DNA of 38,175 nucleotides. Source: Candidatus Paceibacter sp. Its GTDB lineage: Bacteria > Patescibacteriota > Minisyncoccia > Phycocordibacterales > GCA-2747955. The position numbers were made by a program, and so were the translations under genes. The DNA lies in contig JABACC010000014.1 in the NCBI GenBank assembly GCA_014237915.1, positions 1-38,175 of the forward strand, in the 5' to 3' direction. The notes beneath the pieces were generated by a model. It had not been told where the DNA came from, ran no database searches, and saw only the letters and a list, made by a program, of their open reading frames with translations. Position 1 is the first letter of the stretch. Every line of letters begins with the position of its first letter. Shown here one piece after another: positions 19,001 through 29,076 of this stretch.

Positions 19001-20509
19001 ATGAACAGAATATTTAGTTTTTTTTTAATATTTTTATTTTCTTTTTTTTCATTAAGTACTTTTGCCCAAGATGAAGAAAGTATTTTAGAAGAAATAAAAG
19101 ATACAATAAATTCTATTATAAATGATGAGGAAAATAAAGAAGTAATAGAAATTGAAAATTCTAATGTTTTTAATTTATCTAAAATTTCTTGTGATAACGA
19201 TTCCCACGACTTAGATAGCTACACAGACGAGCAACTCGATCTTATTATAGAAAAATGTGAAAAAGAAATAGAAGCTGATAAAAAACTTTTAGAAAAAAAA
19301 GAAGATGAGGCCGATGATATTAACGACGAAATTTCTGCTTTAGATTATCAAATTGCAATTTCTAATAATTATATAAACTCAAAACACGCAGAAGCAAACA
19401 GGCTTAACAGAGACATTGAAAAAAATAGAGAAACAATGATCTCTCTGGAGGAAAGATTACAAGAAATTAAAAAAAGTTTAGTGACTCTTTTAAGAAAAAG
19501 AAATGAAATGGATAATTTCTCACCTATAGAAGCTATATTGTCTTCAAAAACTCTTTCTGGTTTTTTTATCGATAATGATTCAATTTCTTTTATAGAAAAT
19601 GAAATTACTTTTAAATACGATGAGCTAAACTTCACTCAGGAAGAGCTTGAAATTATTTCTGCTAATTTAGCTGAAAGAGAATCTTTAGAAAGATCGCTTG
19701 CTTACCAAGAAGAACTTGAGAAAAAAACAATTGAGGTTACAAAAGATTATCGCGAAATTCTTTTAGAAAAAGTTGAAACAGAAAAAGAAGTTTATGAAAT
19801 TTCGATTCAAGAAAAAGAATCTTTGAAACAAGAAATTTTAAAGAAAAAATTTAGAACAGTCGGAGGAGAAGAAATAGAATTTGGAGATGCACTAAACTTA
19901 ATAAGGCCTTACGAAAGTCAGCTTGGAGTAGACACAGCTTTTATTTTAGCTATTTTATTTCAAGAATCAGGTTTCAATGGAGTTATTGGCGGAAATATAG
20001 GGCAGTGCATTTACAATAATTATAATGCTTACGGAACAAGAAACGGAGATAAAATTATGTCTTCTAGCCAAATTCCTTCATATTTAAAAATTATGGAAGG
20101 TTTAAGTTTAAATCCAGAAGATACGAAAATTTCTTGCCCAATTCCATCTGATGGAGCTTATGGTGGAGCAATGGGGCCTGCGCAGTTTATGCCTGTCACT
20201 TGGCTTTCTGTGAGAGATAAAGCCGCAAAAATTTTAGGAGTTCCATCTGAAAGTCTTTCTCCTTTTGCTAATCAAGATTCTTTTATTGCATCAGGAGTTT
20301 ATCTTTCTCAGCAATATTATTCTTCTTCTTGTCAAAATTATGCAAACGAGTATTCTCACATTTCCCCTGAAAAACTTTTATCAGAAAGATGTGCAGCTTC
20401 CAGATATTATGCTGGAGGTGCTTGGTGGAAATTCCGTTTTCAATACGGAGAATCGGTTATTCAAAGAGCGGAAAGATTTAGAGAAGACATAAAAATTCTT
20501 GATTTATAA
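19001..20509 (+). CDS. Secreted coiled-coil protein with a C-terminal lytic transglycosylase-like (SLT/MltB-type) domain
   Basis: Signal peptide, long coiled coil, then AILFQESGFNGVIGGN...GAMGPAQFMPVTW...AASRYYAGG. Confidence 0.8.
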   Translation: MNRIFSFFLIFLFSFFSLSTFAQDEESILEEIKDTINSIINDEENKEVIEIENSNVFNLSKISCDNDSHDLDSYTDEQLDLIIEKCEKEIEADKKLLEKKEDEADDINDEISALDYQIAISNNYINSKHAEANRLNRDIEKNRETMISLEERLQEIKKSLVTLLRKRNEMDNFSPIEAILSSKTLSGFFIDNDSISFIENEITFKYDELNFTQEELEIISANLAERESLERSLAYQEELEKKTIEVTKDYREILLEKVETEKEVYEISIQEKESLKQEILKKKFRTVGGEEIEFGDALNLIRPYESQLGVDTAFILAILFQESGFNGVIGGNIGQCIYNNYNAYGTRNGDKIMSSSQIPSYLKIMEGLSLNPEDTKISCPIPSDGAYGGAMGPAQFMPVTWLSVRDKAAKILGVPSESLSPFANQDSFIASGVYLSQQYYSSSCQNYANEYSHISPEKLLSERCAASRYYAGGAWWKFRFQYGESVIQRAERFREDIKILDL

Positions 20510-20523
20510 TTTTAAAATATTTT

Positions 20524-23379
20524 ATGAAAAAAGAAATTTCAAATTTTAAATTAATAAAAAAAGAAAAATTAAAAGATTTTGGAGTAAATTTATTTCATTT
20601 TCAGCATAAAAAATTAAAAACTGATTTGTTTTGGGCTCAAAATTCTGACAAAGAATTATATTTTAATATAGGTTTTAAAACCCCACCTTTTGATAATTCA
20701 GGTTTAAATCATATTTTGGAACACTCAGTTTTGAGAGGTTCAAAAAAATATCCATTTAAAAAAGCAGAGGCTTTTGCTGAAGTTTTAAAAAAATCTTTAG
20801 CAACTAATATGAACGCGTCTACATACCCAGACAAAACAATTTATTATTTTTCAACCACAAATAAATCTGAATTTTATAAAATTTTAGATATTTATTTAGA
20901 TGCTCCGTTAAGACCAAAAATTTACGAAGAAAAAAAATTTTTCAGACAAGAAGGTTGGAGGAGGGAGCTTGATGAAAAAAATAAGCTCTCTTACAACGGA
21001 GTAGTTTTCAATGAAATGAAAGGAGTTTTTGGAAATCCAGAAAATATTTTAGAAAGAGACATTTTCTCAAAAACTTTTTCAGACAATTGTTATAAATTTG
21101 AATCGGGAGGAAACCCTGAAAATATTTTAGATTTAAATTATGAAAAATTTTGTAGTTACCATAAAAAACATTATCATCCTTCAAATTCTCATATTTTTTT
21201 CTATGGAGATTTAGACATCGAAAAAGTTTTAAAAAAAATAGACCAAGATTTTTTCTCCGATTTTTCTTATCAAAACTTTAGTCCAAAAATTACAAAGCAA
21301 AAACTTTTCAAAAAAGAAAAAAATTTTTCACAAAAATATTTTAATGCAGAAAACAAAAAAAATGATATTTTAGGAATCTCTTTTTTGCTACCAGATTTAA
21401 AACCAGAAGAATTAAAAGTTTTAAAGTATGTTTTATATATAATTTTAGGGAAAAATTCATCTATTTTAAAAAAAGAAATTTTAGACAAAAATTTAGCAAA
21501 TTCAGTAAATTATTATATTGGGAAAGACATTATCCAACCTTTTTTATATTTAGAGTTAAAGGAAATTGCAAAAAACAAAATTCCAGAAATTAAAAAAATC
21601 ATAAATAATATTTTTTTAAAAATTTCAAAAGAAAGTTTTGACAAAAAATTTTTAAAATCTCTAATCGAGCAAGATATTTTTTACATAAATAGTTTAAAAT
21701 TAAAAAGTGGAAGAGGGCAGAAAATTTACAATCAATTTATAAAATCATATTTATACGAAAAAAACCCAGCTAATTTTTTAGAGCCTTTAAAGGAAATTTC
21801 TATTTTAAAAAAAGAACTTTTGAAAAAAAACAAAAGTATTTTTGAAAAAGTTTTTGAAAAAGCTTTATTAAAAAATAATTCAAGAGTTTTCTATATTTTG
21901 GAGGCTGATAAAAATTTTGACCCTGAAAAAATTTTAAAAGATAAAATAAAAAAAGAACAAAAAAAACTAACGAAAGAAAAGATTAAAAAAATTAAAGAAG
22001 AAATATCTGAGTTTGAAGAATTTGAAAAAATTATAGAAAACCCTAAAAATATAAATTTAATCAAACCAGCTTCTTTAAAATCTGTTTCTAAAAAAGCTAT
22101 TTTTCCTAAAGTTTATTTTGGCCAAAATTATCTTCACCACAAAAGTAGCCAAAAAGAAATTTCCTCGCTTTTATTTTCTTTTAAAGTTGATTTTTTAGAA
22201 AAAAAAGATCTAGCTCTTTTTGGAATTTTTTCTAATTTACTTTCAGAATATATGACTAAAAATAAATCTTATTCACAAACTGATTCTGAAAAAAAAGAAA
22301 TTTTTGGAAATTTTATGTCTTACTATTTTTTAACAAAAAATACAGAAAACCCAGAAATTTATTTTTCAGTTTTTATTTCTTTTTTAGAAAAAAATAAAAA
22401 AAGGGGGTTGAAAATTTTAAACGAATTTTTCAACGAAATTATTTTTGAGGAAAAAGGTTTTGAAAATATTTTAAATGAAAAAATAAATTCTTTAAAAGAA
22501 GATTTTGGAAATTTTGGAAATTTTTATGCTGATAAAAAAAATCTTTCTTTTTTTAATAAACATTATTTTTTGTCTGAAAATCTTTCAGGTATAGATTTTT
22601 ATTTTTCACTTTTGGAGCTTAAAAAAGAATTTAAGAAAAACCCTGAAAAGAAAATGGAAGAAGTAAAAAATATGTACGAAAAAATTTTTAGAAAAAACTC
22701 TTTATTTTTAGGCCACTATGGTTTTAAAAAAGAAGAAAATTTAATAAATTCTTTAAATTTAAAAAATTTTAAAGTGCAAAAAAAAGAAATTAAATTCAAA
22801 AAAACTAAAAAAAACATAGCTTATATTTTAGAAAATTCTCTTTCAAATTATAATTCTCACTGTGCTGAAATTTCCAAAAAATATCAAAGTATTTTATCTC
22901 CACTTTCTAGTTTTTTATCTTACGGATATTTATGGGAAAAAATTAGAGAAAAAGGAGGAGCATATGGATCAAAAATTAATTTTTATTTCCCAAGTTTTCC
23001 AGCGGTAAGCACCTATAGAGATTCTCGAATTTCTGGCTCATATAAAGATATTGAAAATATTTTTAAATCTAATGATTTAGAAAATTTATCAGAAAAAGAA
23101 ATTGAAACTGCTATTTCTAAAAAAATATTTTCTTTAGATCTGCCAAAAATTGAATATTTTCTAATTTTAAATATTGTAAAAAATCATCTTTCAAAAATTA
23201 AAAATAAAGATATACAAAAAAAAAGGAATGAAATTTTTTCTTTAACTTCCAAAAAATTAGCAAAAATTTTACCAGAAATAAGAAAAGATTGGAAAAAAGG
23301 AAACAAAGTTACACTTGGAACAAAAAAAGACATAAAAAAAGACAAAAATCTTTTTAATAAAATTATAAATTTAAAATAG
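20524..23379 (+). CDS. M16C family metallopeptidase (PreP/falcilysin-like)
   Basis: GLNHILEHSVLRGSKKYPFKKAEAF (HxxEH), NMNASTYPDKTIYYFS. Confidence 0.9.
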   Translation: MKKEISNFKLIKKEKLKDFGVNLFHFQHKKLKTDLFWAQNSDKELYFNIGFKTPPFDNSGLNHILEHSVLRGSKKYPFKKAEAFAEVLKKSLATNMNASTYPDKTIYYFSTTNKSEFYKILDIYLDAPLRPKIYEEKKFFRQEGWRRELDEKNKLSYNGVVFNEMKGVFGNPENILERDIFSKTFSDNCYKFESGGNPENILDLNYEKFCSYHKKHYHPSNSHIFFYGDLDIEKVLKKIDQDFFSDFSYQNFSPKITKQKLFKKEKNFSQKYFNAENKKNDILGISFLLPDLKPEELKVLKYVLYIILGKNSSILKKEILDKNLANSVNYYIGKDIIQPFLYLELKEIAKNKIPEIKKIINNIFLKISKESFDKKFLKSLIEQDIFYINSLKLKSGRGQKIYNQFIKSYLYEKNPANFLEPLKEISILKKELLKKNKSIFEKVFEKALLKNNSRVFYILEADKNFDPEKILKDKIKKEQKKLTKEKIKKIKEEISEFEEFEKIIENPKNINLIKPASLKSVSKKAIFPKVYFGQNYLHHKSSQKEISSLLFSFKVDFLEKKDLALFGIFSNLLSEYMTKNKSYSQTDSEKKEIFGNFMSYYFLTKNTENPEIYFSVFISFLEKNKKRGLKILNEFFNEIIFEEKGFENILNEKINSLKEDFGNFGNFYADKKNLSFFNKHYFLSENLSGIDFYFSLLELKKEFKKNPEKKMEEVKNMYEKIFRKNSLFLGHYGFKKEENLINSLNLKNFKVQKKEIKFKKTKKNIAYILENSLSNYNSHCAEISKKYQSILSPLSSFLSYGYLWEKIREKGGAYGSKINFYFPSFPAVSTYRDSRISGSYKDIENIFKSNDLENLSEKEIETAISKKIFSLDLPKIEYFLILNIVKNHLSKIKNKDIQKKRNEIFSLTSKKLAKILPEIRKDWKKGNKVTLGTKKDIKKDKNLFNKIINLK

Positions 23380-23431
23380 TTTTATTATATTGATTTTTTA
23401 CATATTTTAATTTATAATTAAAAAATAATTT

Positions 23432-24076
23432 ATGAACTGCCAAAACCTAAAAGAAAAAAGAAATAATTTAGAAAATATTTTTAAAGAATATTTAAAGGTA
23501 TATGAAGAGGCGCAAGAAAATGGAGAAAAAAAAATATTAGATAAATTAATTTCTTTAAAAAAACAAGCAAATGAAATTTTAAAACAAATACAAGAAGAAT
23601 TTCCTCTTGGTGAGACCGATTATACAAATTTAGAAAAATCAGAAACAGAAGATTTAAAAGAAAAACTTGGTTTTGAAAATTCTTGGATTAATTCAACCCA
23701 AACCCTAGAAAGCGGAAATATTTTATTTGTAGGAGATTACGGAAAAGCCTGCATCTACAACCCAAAAACAAACGAAATTGTAACCTCAGTGGAAGATTTA
23801 AAAAACATACTTAAGTTTGGAAATTCTTGGATTAATTCAACCCAAACCCTAGAAAGCGGAAATATTCTATTTGCAGGAGAATACGGAAAAGCCTGCATCT
23901 ACAACCCAAAAACAAACGAAATTGTAGTTTCGGCAAAAGAATTAAAAGATATGCTTAATTTTGGAGATTCTTGGATTCGTTCAACCCAAATCCTAAAAAA
24001 CGGAAATATCTTATTTGCAGGACAGAATGGAAAAGCAAAAATTTTAAAATTTGGAAAAGAAATAATAGAGGTATAG
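23432..24076 (+). CDS. Hypothetical repeat protein: N-terminal coiled coil plus three 48-aa propeller-like repeats
   Basis: FGNSWINSTQTLESGNILFAGEYGKACIYNPKTNEIV repeated with a 144-nt period. Confidence 0.7.
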   Translation: MNCQNLKEKRNNLENIFKEYLKVYEEAQENGEKKILDKLISLKKQANEILKQIQEEFPLGETDYTNLEKSETEDLKEKLGFENSWINSTQTLESGNILFVGDYGKACIYNPKTNEIVTSVEDLKNILKFGNSWINSTQTLESGNILFAGEYGKACIYNPKTNEIVVSAKELKDMLNFGDSWIRSTQILKNGNILFAGQNGKAKILKFGKEIIEV

Positions 24077-24183
24077 AAAAATTTTTTTATTTTAGATTTT
24101 TTAAGGTATAATTGAGCTTAAATTTTTTTGAAAAACTATTTTCAAATTAAGTTAATTATTTATAAAATTTTAATAGAAATTAT

Positions 24184-26349
24184 ATGCCTAGAGATTATCC
24201 ATTAGAAAAAGTTAGAAACTTTGGAATTGTAGCGCACGTTGATGCGGGAAAAACAACCACAACAGAAAGGGTTCTTTTTTATACCGGAGTTTCCCATAAA
24301 ATAGGAGAAGTTCACGACGGAGCAGCAACCATGGACTGGATGGAGCAAGAACAAGAAAGAGGAATCACAATTACCTCAGCTGCTACAACTTGTTTTTGGA
24401 CACCAACTACAGAAAAAGAAAACAAAGAAAGAGAACACAGATTTAACATAATCGATACTCCGGGCCACGTTGATTTTACCGCTGAAGTTGAAAGATCTCT
24501 AAAAGTTTTAGATGGAGCTGTTGTTGTTTTTGATGGAAATGCTGGAGTGGAGCCACAATCTGAAACTGTTTGGAAACAAGCAAATAAATATGGAGTTCCA
24601 AGAATGTGTTTTATAAATAAATTAGATAAAACAGGAGCTGATTTTGATAAAGCTTTTGAATCAATTTTAGACAGGCTTTCAAAAGATGCCGTTATGGCTC
24701 AGCTTCCAATCGGAACTGAATCTGACCTTTCTGGACTTATTGATCTATTAAAAATGAAAGCTTACAAATTTGAAGGGGAAATGGGAAACGAAGTTGTGGA
24801 AATAGAAATTCCAGAAGAATATAAAGCAAAATCAGAAGAAAAAAGAAGCGCTTTAGTTGAAAAAATAGTTGAAAACAACGAAGAGTTAATGGATAAATTT
24901 TTAGTAGGTGAAGAAATTTCTATTGAAGATTTAAAAAAAGAATTAAGAGCTGGGGTTATCGCAAATAAAATTATTCCAGTTTTTGGAGGATCAGCTTTTA
25001 AAAATATTGGAGTTCAGCTTGTGTTAGACGCCGTTGTTGAATATTTACCAGCGCCAACAGACATTCCACCAGTTGTGGGAGTAAAGCCAAACACAGAAGA
25101 AGAAATTACAAGAACATCCTCCGACGACGAGCCTCTTTCAGCCCTTGTTTTTAAATTACAAACTGATCCATTTGTCGGACAGCTTTCTTTTATCAGAATT
25201 TATTCAGGAGTTTTAAAAGCTGGGTCTTATGTTTTAAATGCAACAACAGGATCAAAAGAAAGAATCGGAAGACTTGTTAGAATGCACTCAAACGAAAGAG
25301 AAGAAGTAGAAGTTGGGTACGCTGGAGAAATTGTGGCAGCTGTTGGTTTAAAAGATACAAAAACTTCAGACACAATTTGTGATTTAGACCATCCAATTGA
25401 GCTTCACAAAATTGATTTTCCAGAACCAGTTATTTCTGTGAGAGTTGAGCCTGCCACAAAAGCTGATCAAGAAAAAATGGGAACAGCTATTAAAAAACTT
25501 TCAGACGAAGATCCAACTTTTAGGGTAAATACAGATGAAGAAACAGGGGAGACAATTATTTCTGGAATGGGTGAGCTTCATTTAGATATTATTGTTGATC
25601 GAATGAAAAGAGAATTTAATGTTGAAGCAAAAACAGGAGCTCCGCAAGTGGCCTACAGGGAAACAATCCAAGGAGAATCAGAAGGTGAAGAAAAATATGT
25701 AAAACAATCAGGAGGGCGAGGGCAATACGGACACGTTAAAATTAGAGTTAAACCTTTTCAAAATCCTGAAGAAGAAACGGATCTTCCTAAAAATGTTACT
25801 CACGAAGAAGGTTTTGAATTTATAAATAGTATTAAAGGTGGAGTTATTCCACAAGAATATATTCAAGCTTGTAAAAAAGGTTTTATTGAAGGAATGCAAA
25901 GAGGAATTTTAGCAGGGTACAAAGTAGAAAATGTTTCTGTTGATTTATTTGACGGATCTTACCATGATGTCGATTCATCTGAAATTGCTTTTAAAATTGC
26001 ATCTTCGAAAGCTTTTACAAAAGCAGCAAAAATGGCAACACCAGTTATTTTAGAGCCAGTAATGAAAGTTGAAATTGTTACCCCTGAAGAATATATGGGA
26101 GATATAACAGGAAATGTTTCTTCAAAAAGAGGGCAAGTTGAAGCCATGGAAGAAAGAGGAATGGACAGAGTAGTAAAAGCAAAAATTCCACTTTCTGAGC
26201 TTTTTGGATACACAACAACAATAAGATCAATGACTCAAGGGCGAGCAACTCCAAATATGGAATTTTCTCATTACGATCCAGTTCCTAAAAATATTGCAGA
26301 TGAGATTATTAAAAAAAGAGGAGGGGTTAAAATTGAAGACGAAGAATAA
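24184..26349 (+). CDS. fusA: Elongation factor G
   Basis: [45 protein letters not shown]. Confidence 0.98.
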   Translation: MPRDYPLEKVRNFGIVAHVDAGKTTTTERVLFYTGVSHKIGEVHDGAATMDWMEQEQERGITITSAATTCFWTPTTEKENKEREHRFNIIDTPGHVDFTAEVERSLKVLDGAVVVFDGNAGVEPQSETVWKQANKYGVPRMCFINKLDKTGADFDKAFESILDRLSKDAVMAQLPIGTESDLSGLIDLLKMKAYKFEGEMGNEVVEIEIPEEYKAKSEEKRSALVEKIVENNEELMDKFLVGEEISIEDLKKELRAGVIANKIIPVFGGSAFKNIGVQLVLDAVVEYLPAPTDIPPVVGVKPNTEEEITRTSSDDEPLSALVFKLQTDPFVGQLSFIRIYSGVLKAGSYVLNATTGSKERIGRLVRMHSNEREEVEVGYAGEIVAAVGLKDTKTSDTICDLDHPIELHKIDFPEPVISVRVEPATKADQEKMGTAIKKLSDEDPTFRVNTDEETGETIISGMGELHLDIIVDRMKREFNVEAKTGAPQVAYRETIQGESEGEEKYVKQSGGRGQYGHVKIRVKPFQNPEEETDLPKNVTHEEGFEFINSIKGGVIPQEYIQACKKGFIEGMQRGILAGYKVENVSVDLFDGSYHDVDSSEIAFKIASSKAFTKAAKMATPVILEPVMKVEIVTPEEYMGDITGNVSSKRGQVEAMEERGMDRVVKAKIPLSELFGYTTTIRSMTQGRATPNMEFSHYDPVPKNIADEIIKKRGGVKIEDEE

Positions 26350-26380
26350 TTTTATTTTTTAATTTTTTTCGGAAAACAGA

Positions 26381-26409
26381 AAAGGGATTTTGCTACGCAA
26401 AATCCCTTT
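26381..26409. terminator. Family C-like triloop palindrome (TAC loop)
   Basis: AAAGGGATTTTGC-TAC-GCAAAATCCCTTT. Confidence 0.85.
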
Positions 26410-26433
26410 AAATTTATAATCCAGTAATTTGGA

Positions 26434-26816
26434 TTATAAAATAAAAACTTTACCCGAAATCGAATCGGGGTTACGTGTCCACAGGGATTTTCCCTGTGAT
26501 TTTGTCCAAATTCCTCGTAAATTATTTTTTTTGCCATAATTTTCTTTTATTACTGAAAAATTTAGAATTTTGTCTCTAGGAAGCAAAATTTTTTTAAGCT
26601 CTTTCAGATTTTCATCCGGAGCACAATCTCTCACAAAAAACAAGGTATCATCATCATCGAGCACAATAAAAGTGGGCTTTGGGAGCATGCACCCTCTATT
26701 TCTGATTCCATGTCGGCATTAGCCGAGCCAAAAAATAAAAGACAATCTGCTACTTCAGAAGTGATTTCACTTCCTGAAGCGAGCCTCAGAATATCATCAA
26801 TGCTGAGTAAATTCAC
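26434..26816 (-). pseudogene. Frameshifted orphan hypothetical gene; GTG start at 26816 with AGGAG Shine-Dalgarno
   Basis: ORFs 26631..26846 and 26434..26688 join plausibly around 26690-26705; AGGAG at 26824-26828 with a 7-nt spacer. Confidence 0.5.
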
Positions 26817-26915
26817 AATATTTCTCCTGTTTTTTTTGAAGAACAATTTCTTCTAATTACAATTATATATATATAACTTTATCAAATTTTTTTGGAAAAA
26901 TTAGGGAGTGGTAGG

Positions 26916-26944
26916 GAGTGGATTTTGCGGAGCAAAATCCACTC
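26916..26944. terminator. Family C triloop palindrome (GGA loop)
   Basis: GAGTGGATTTTGC-GGA-GCAAAATCCACTC. Confidence 0.85.
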
Positions 26945-26998
26945 TTATGTTTTATTTTTCAATACCTTATATTTTTCAATAAAATTATTGAATAAATA

Positions 26999-27007
26999 TG
27001 ATAAAAT
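26999..27007 (+). promoter_or_regulatory. Extended -10 TGATAAAAT
   Basis: Predicted TSS 27014, ATG 27015. Confidence 0.6.
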
Positions 27008-27014
27008 ATTGTTT

Positions 27015-27614
27015 ATGAAATTTTTAATAAGTTTTAATTCTTTGGTACTTTTTCTAGGTGCAATTTATTTTTTAGCATTTAGAGATCTAGAATTTATAAT
27101 TTATGTAGTTGTAATTGCCGCTATATATTTGTTTGTCTTAAAAACTCTAAAATACACAATGTTTCCCGTTTGGCTTTTGTGGTTTTTTTCAGCTTGGGGA
27201 ATAGCTCATATTTTAGGAGGAGCAATTGTTTTAGACAATGCTGTTTTATTTGCTTATAAAATTTATCCATTTTTAGATTTAGGAGGAGAATTTTATATTT
27301 TAAAATACGATCAATTAGTGCATATGTATTTATACGGAGTAATTTCTGTTATGATTTTTCATGTTATGAGAATGTATTTTAAAATACGAGAAAAAACTCT
27401 TTTAGTTTTTTTAATAGCGGTTTTAGGTTCAGCTGGAATTGGAACTTTAAATGAAATAATGGAATTTTTAGTAGCTACAAATATTCCAGAAAACGGAGTA
27501 GGGGGCTACGAAAATACGATGTTAGATATTTCTTTTAATTTATTAGGAGCGTTAATTGCCACAACAGGTTATTTATATTTTTCTAAAGATGAAATTTTGG
27601 GAGGAAAAAGATAA
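27015..27614 (+). CDS. Multi-TM membrane protein, DUF2238/YjdF-like
   Basis: YDQLVHMYLYGVISVM...GTLNEIMEFL...NTMLDISFNLLGA; start moved from 26892 by promoter position. Confidence 0.6.
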   Translation: MKFLISFNSLVLFLGAIYFLAFRDLEFIIYVVVIAAIYLFVLKTLKYTMFPVWLLWFFSAWGIAHILGGAIVLDNAVLFAYKIYPFLDLGGEFYILKYDQLVHMYLYGVISVMIFHVMRMYFKIREKTLLVFLIAVLGSAGIGTLNEIMEFLVATNIPENGVGGYENTMLDISFNLLGALIATTGYLYFSKDEILGGKR

Positions 27615-27633
27615 TTTTTAAATAAAATAAAAA

Positions 27634-28881
27634 ATGAAACAATCAAAACTTTTTACAAAAACTCAAAAAAATTCTCCAGCAGACGAAGAGTCAAAAAATG
27701 CAAAACTTTTAATTCAAGCTGGGTATATTTCAAAAGAAATGGCAGGCGTTTATAGTTTTTTACCACTTGGACTTATCGTTCTTGAAAAAATAAATAAAAT
27801 TATAAAAGAAGAAATGGAAAAAATTGGCGGGCAAGAAATTTTAATGTCTGCTTTGCAATGTCATGATGTTTGGCAAGAAAGCGGAAGGTGGGACGATAAA
27901 GTTGTTGATGTATGGTTTAAAACTTTTTTAAAATCCGGAGGGGAGTTAGGTTTAGGTTTTTCTCACGAAGAGCCACTTACAAAAAATATGAAAAATTTTA
28001 TTTGTTCTTACAAAGATTTACCTTTTTATCCTTATCAAATTCAAACAAAATTTAGAAATGAAAAAAGAGCAAAATCAGGATTAATGCGAGGAAGGGAATT
28101 TTTAATGAAAGATTTATATTCTTTTTCCAAAGATGAAAAAGAGCACAATGATTTTTACGAAAAAATTTCAGAAGCGTATTTTAAAATTTTTGAAAGATTA
28201 GATTTAAAAGATTTAACATATAAAACATTTGCAGACGGAGGCTCTTTTTCAAAATATTCTCACGAATTTCAAACAGAGTCAGATGCTGGGGAAGACATAG
28301 TTTATTTAGACCGAGAAAAAAAAATAGCCATAAATCAAGAAGTTTACACAGATGAGGTTATTGAAGATTTAGGTTTGAAAAAAGAAAATTTAGAAAAAGT
28401 TAAAACAGCTGAAACTGGAAATATTTTTACATTAGGCACTAAATTTTCAGATGCTTTAAATTTAAAATACAAAGACGAAAAAGGAGAAGATAAATCAGTT
28501 TTTATGGGCTCATACGGAATTGGTCCATCAAGAATTATGGGGCTTTTGGTAGAAATTTTCTCAGACGAAAAGGGAATTGTTTGGCCAAAATCAGTTTCGC
28601 CATTTTTAGTACATTTAGTTTCACTTGAAAAAAATGAAGAAGCAGAAAAAATTTATCAAAAATTAAAGGAAAATAATATTGAAGTTTTGTTTGACGACAG
28701 AGAAAAAATTTCTGCTGGAGAAAAATTTTCAGATTCTGATCTTTTAGGAATTTCTTACAGAGTTATTGTTTCTGAAAAATCTTTAAATTCTGGCGGTTTT
28801 GAGGTTAAAAAAAGAGAGGAAAAAGAAGCAAAAATTTTATCTGAAAAAAATCTTCTAGATTTTTTTATTTCAGAAAAATAA
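27634..28881 (+). CDS. proS: Prolyl-tRNA synthetase, short form without an INS editing domain
   Basis: GYISKEMAGVYSFLPLG, FRNEKRAKSGLMRGREFLMKDLYSF, GSYGIGPSRIMG; 415 aa. Confidence 0.94.
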   Translation: MKQSKLFTKTQKNSPADEESKNAKLLIQAGYISKEMAGVYSFLPLGLIVLEKINKIIKEEMEKIGGQEILMSALQCHDVWQESGRWDDKVVDVWFKTFLKSGGELGLGFSHEEPLTKNMKNFICSYKDLPFYPYQIQTKFRNEKRAKSGLMRGREFLMKDLYSFSKDEKEHNDFYEKISEAYFKIFERLDLKDLTYKTFADGGSFSKYSHEFQTESDAGEDIVYLDREKKIAINQEVYTDEVIEDLGLKKENLEKVKTAETGNIFTLGTKFSDALNLKYKDEKGEDKSVFMGSYGIGPSRIMGLLVEIFSDEKGIVWPKSVSPFLVHLVSLEKNEEAEKIYQKLKENNIEVLFDDREKISAGEKFSDSDLLGISYRVIVSEKSLNSGGFEVKKREEKEAKILSEKNLLDFFISEK

Positions 28882-28900
28882 TTTTTTAAGTTTTTGGGTT

Positions 28901-28941
28901 TTTTAAAAGAGTGCGCCCCGAAGGGGCGCACTCTTTTAAAA
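28901..28941 (+). terminator. Family A triloop hairpin after proS
   Basis: TTTTAAAAGAGTGCGCCCC-GAA-GGGGCGCACTCTTTTAAAA. Confidence 0.92.
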
Positions 28942-29005
28942 ACAATAATTCCAATAATTTAATTTTTGATTATTTTTTAAAATAATATATAATAGATTTC
29001 ATATT

Positions 29006-29046
29006 AATAAATTTTCCGTATCGAGAGACTCGAACGGAAATTTATT
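29006..29046 (+). promoter_or_regulatory. Stem-loop in the nusA 5' leader
   Basis: AATAAATTTTCCGT-A-TCGAG-AGA-CTCGA-ACGGAAATTTATT; upstream TATAAT at 28988-28993. Confidence 0.6.
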
Positions 29047-29076
29047 TTTAAAAAATAAAAATATAAAAATAAAATT

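Noticed and set aside
26450-26500. tRNA-like remnant: minus-strand CCCGA-TTCGATT-TCGGG looks like a T-arm, next to a CACAGGG/CCCTGTG stem
   Set aside because: No matching acceptor or D-arm, and the anticodon-like loop lacks U33; more likely chance structure in the frameshifted orphan ORF.
26892-27014. N-terminal extension of the DUF2238-like ORF
   Set aside because: Runs through a family C palindrome and the promoter; ATG at 27015 fits the promoter position.
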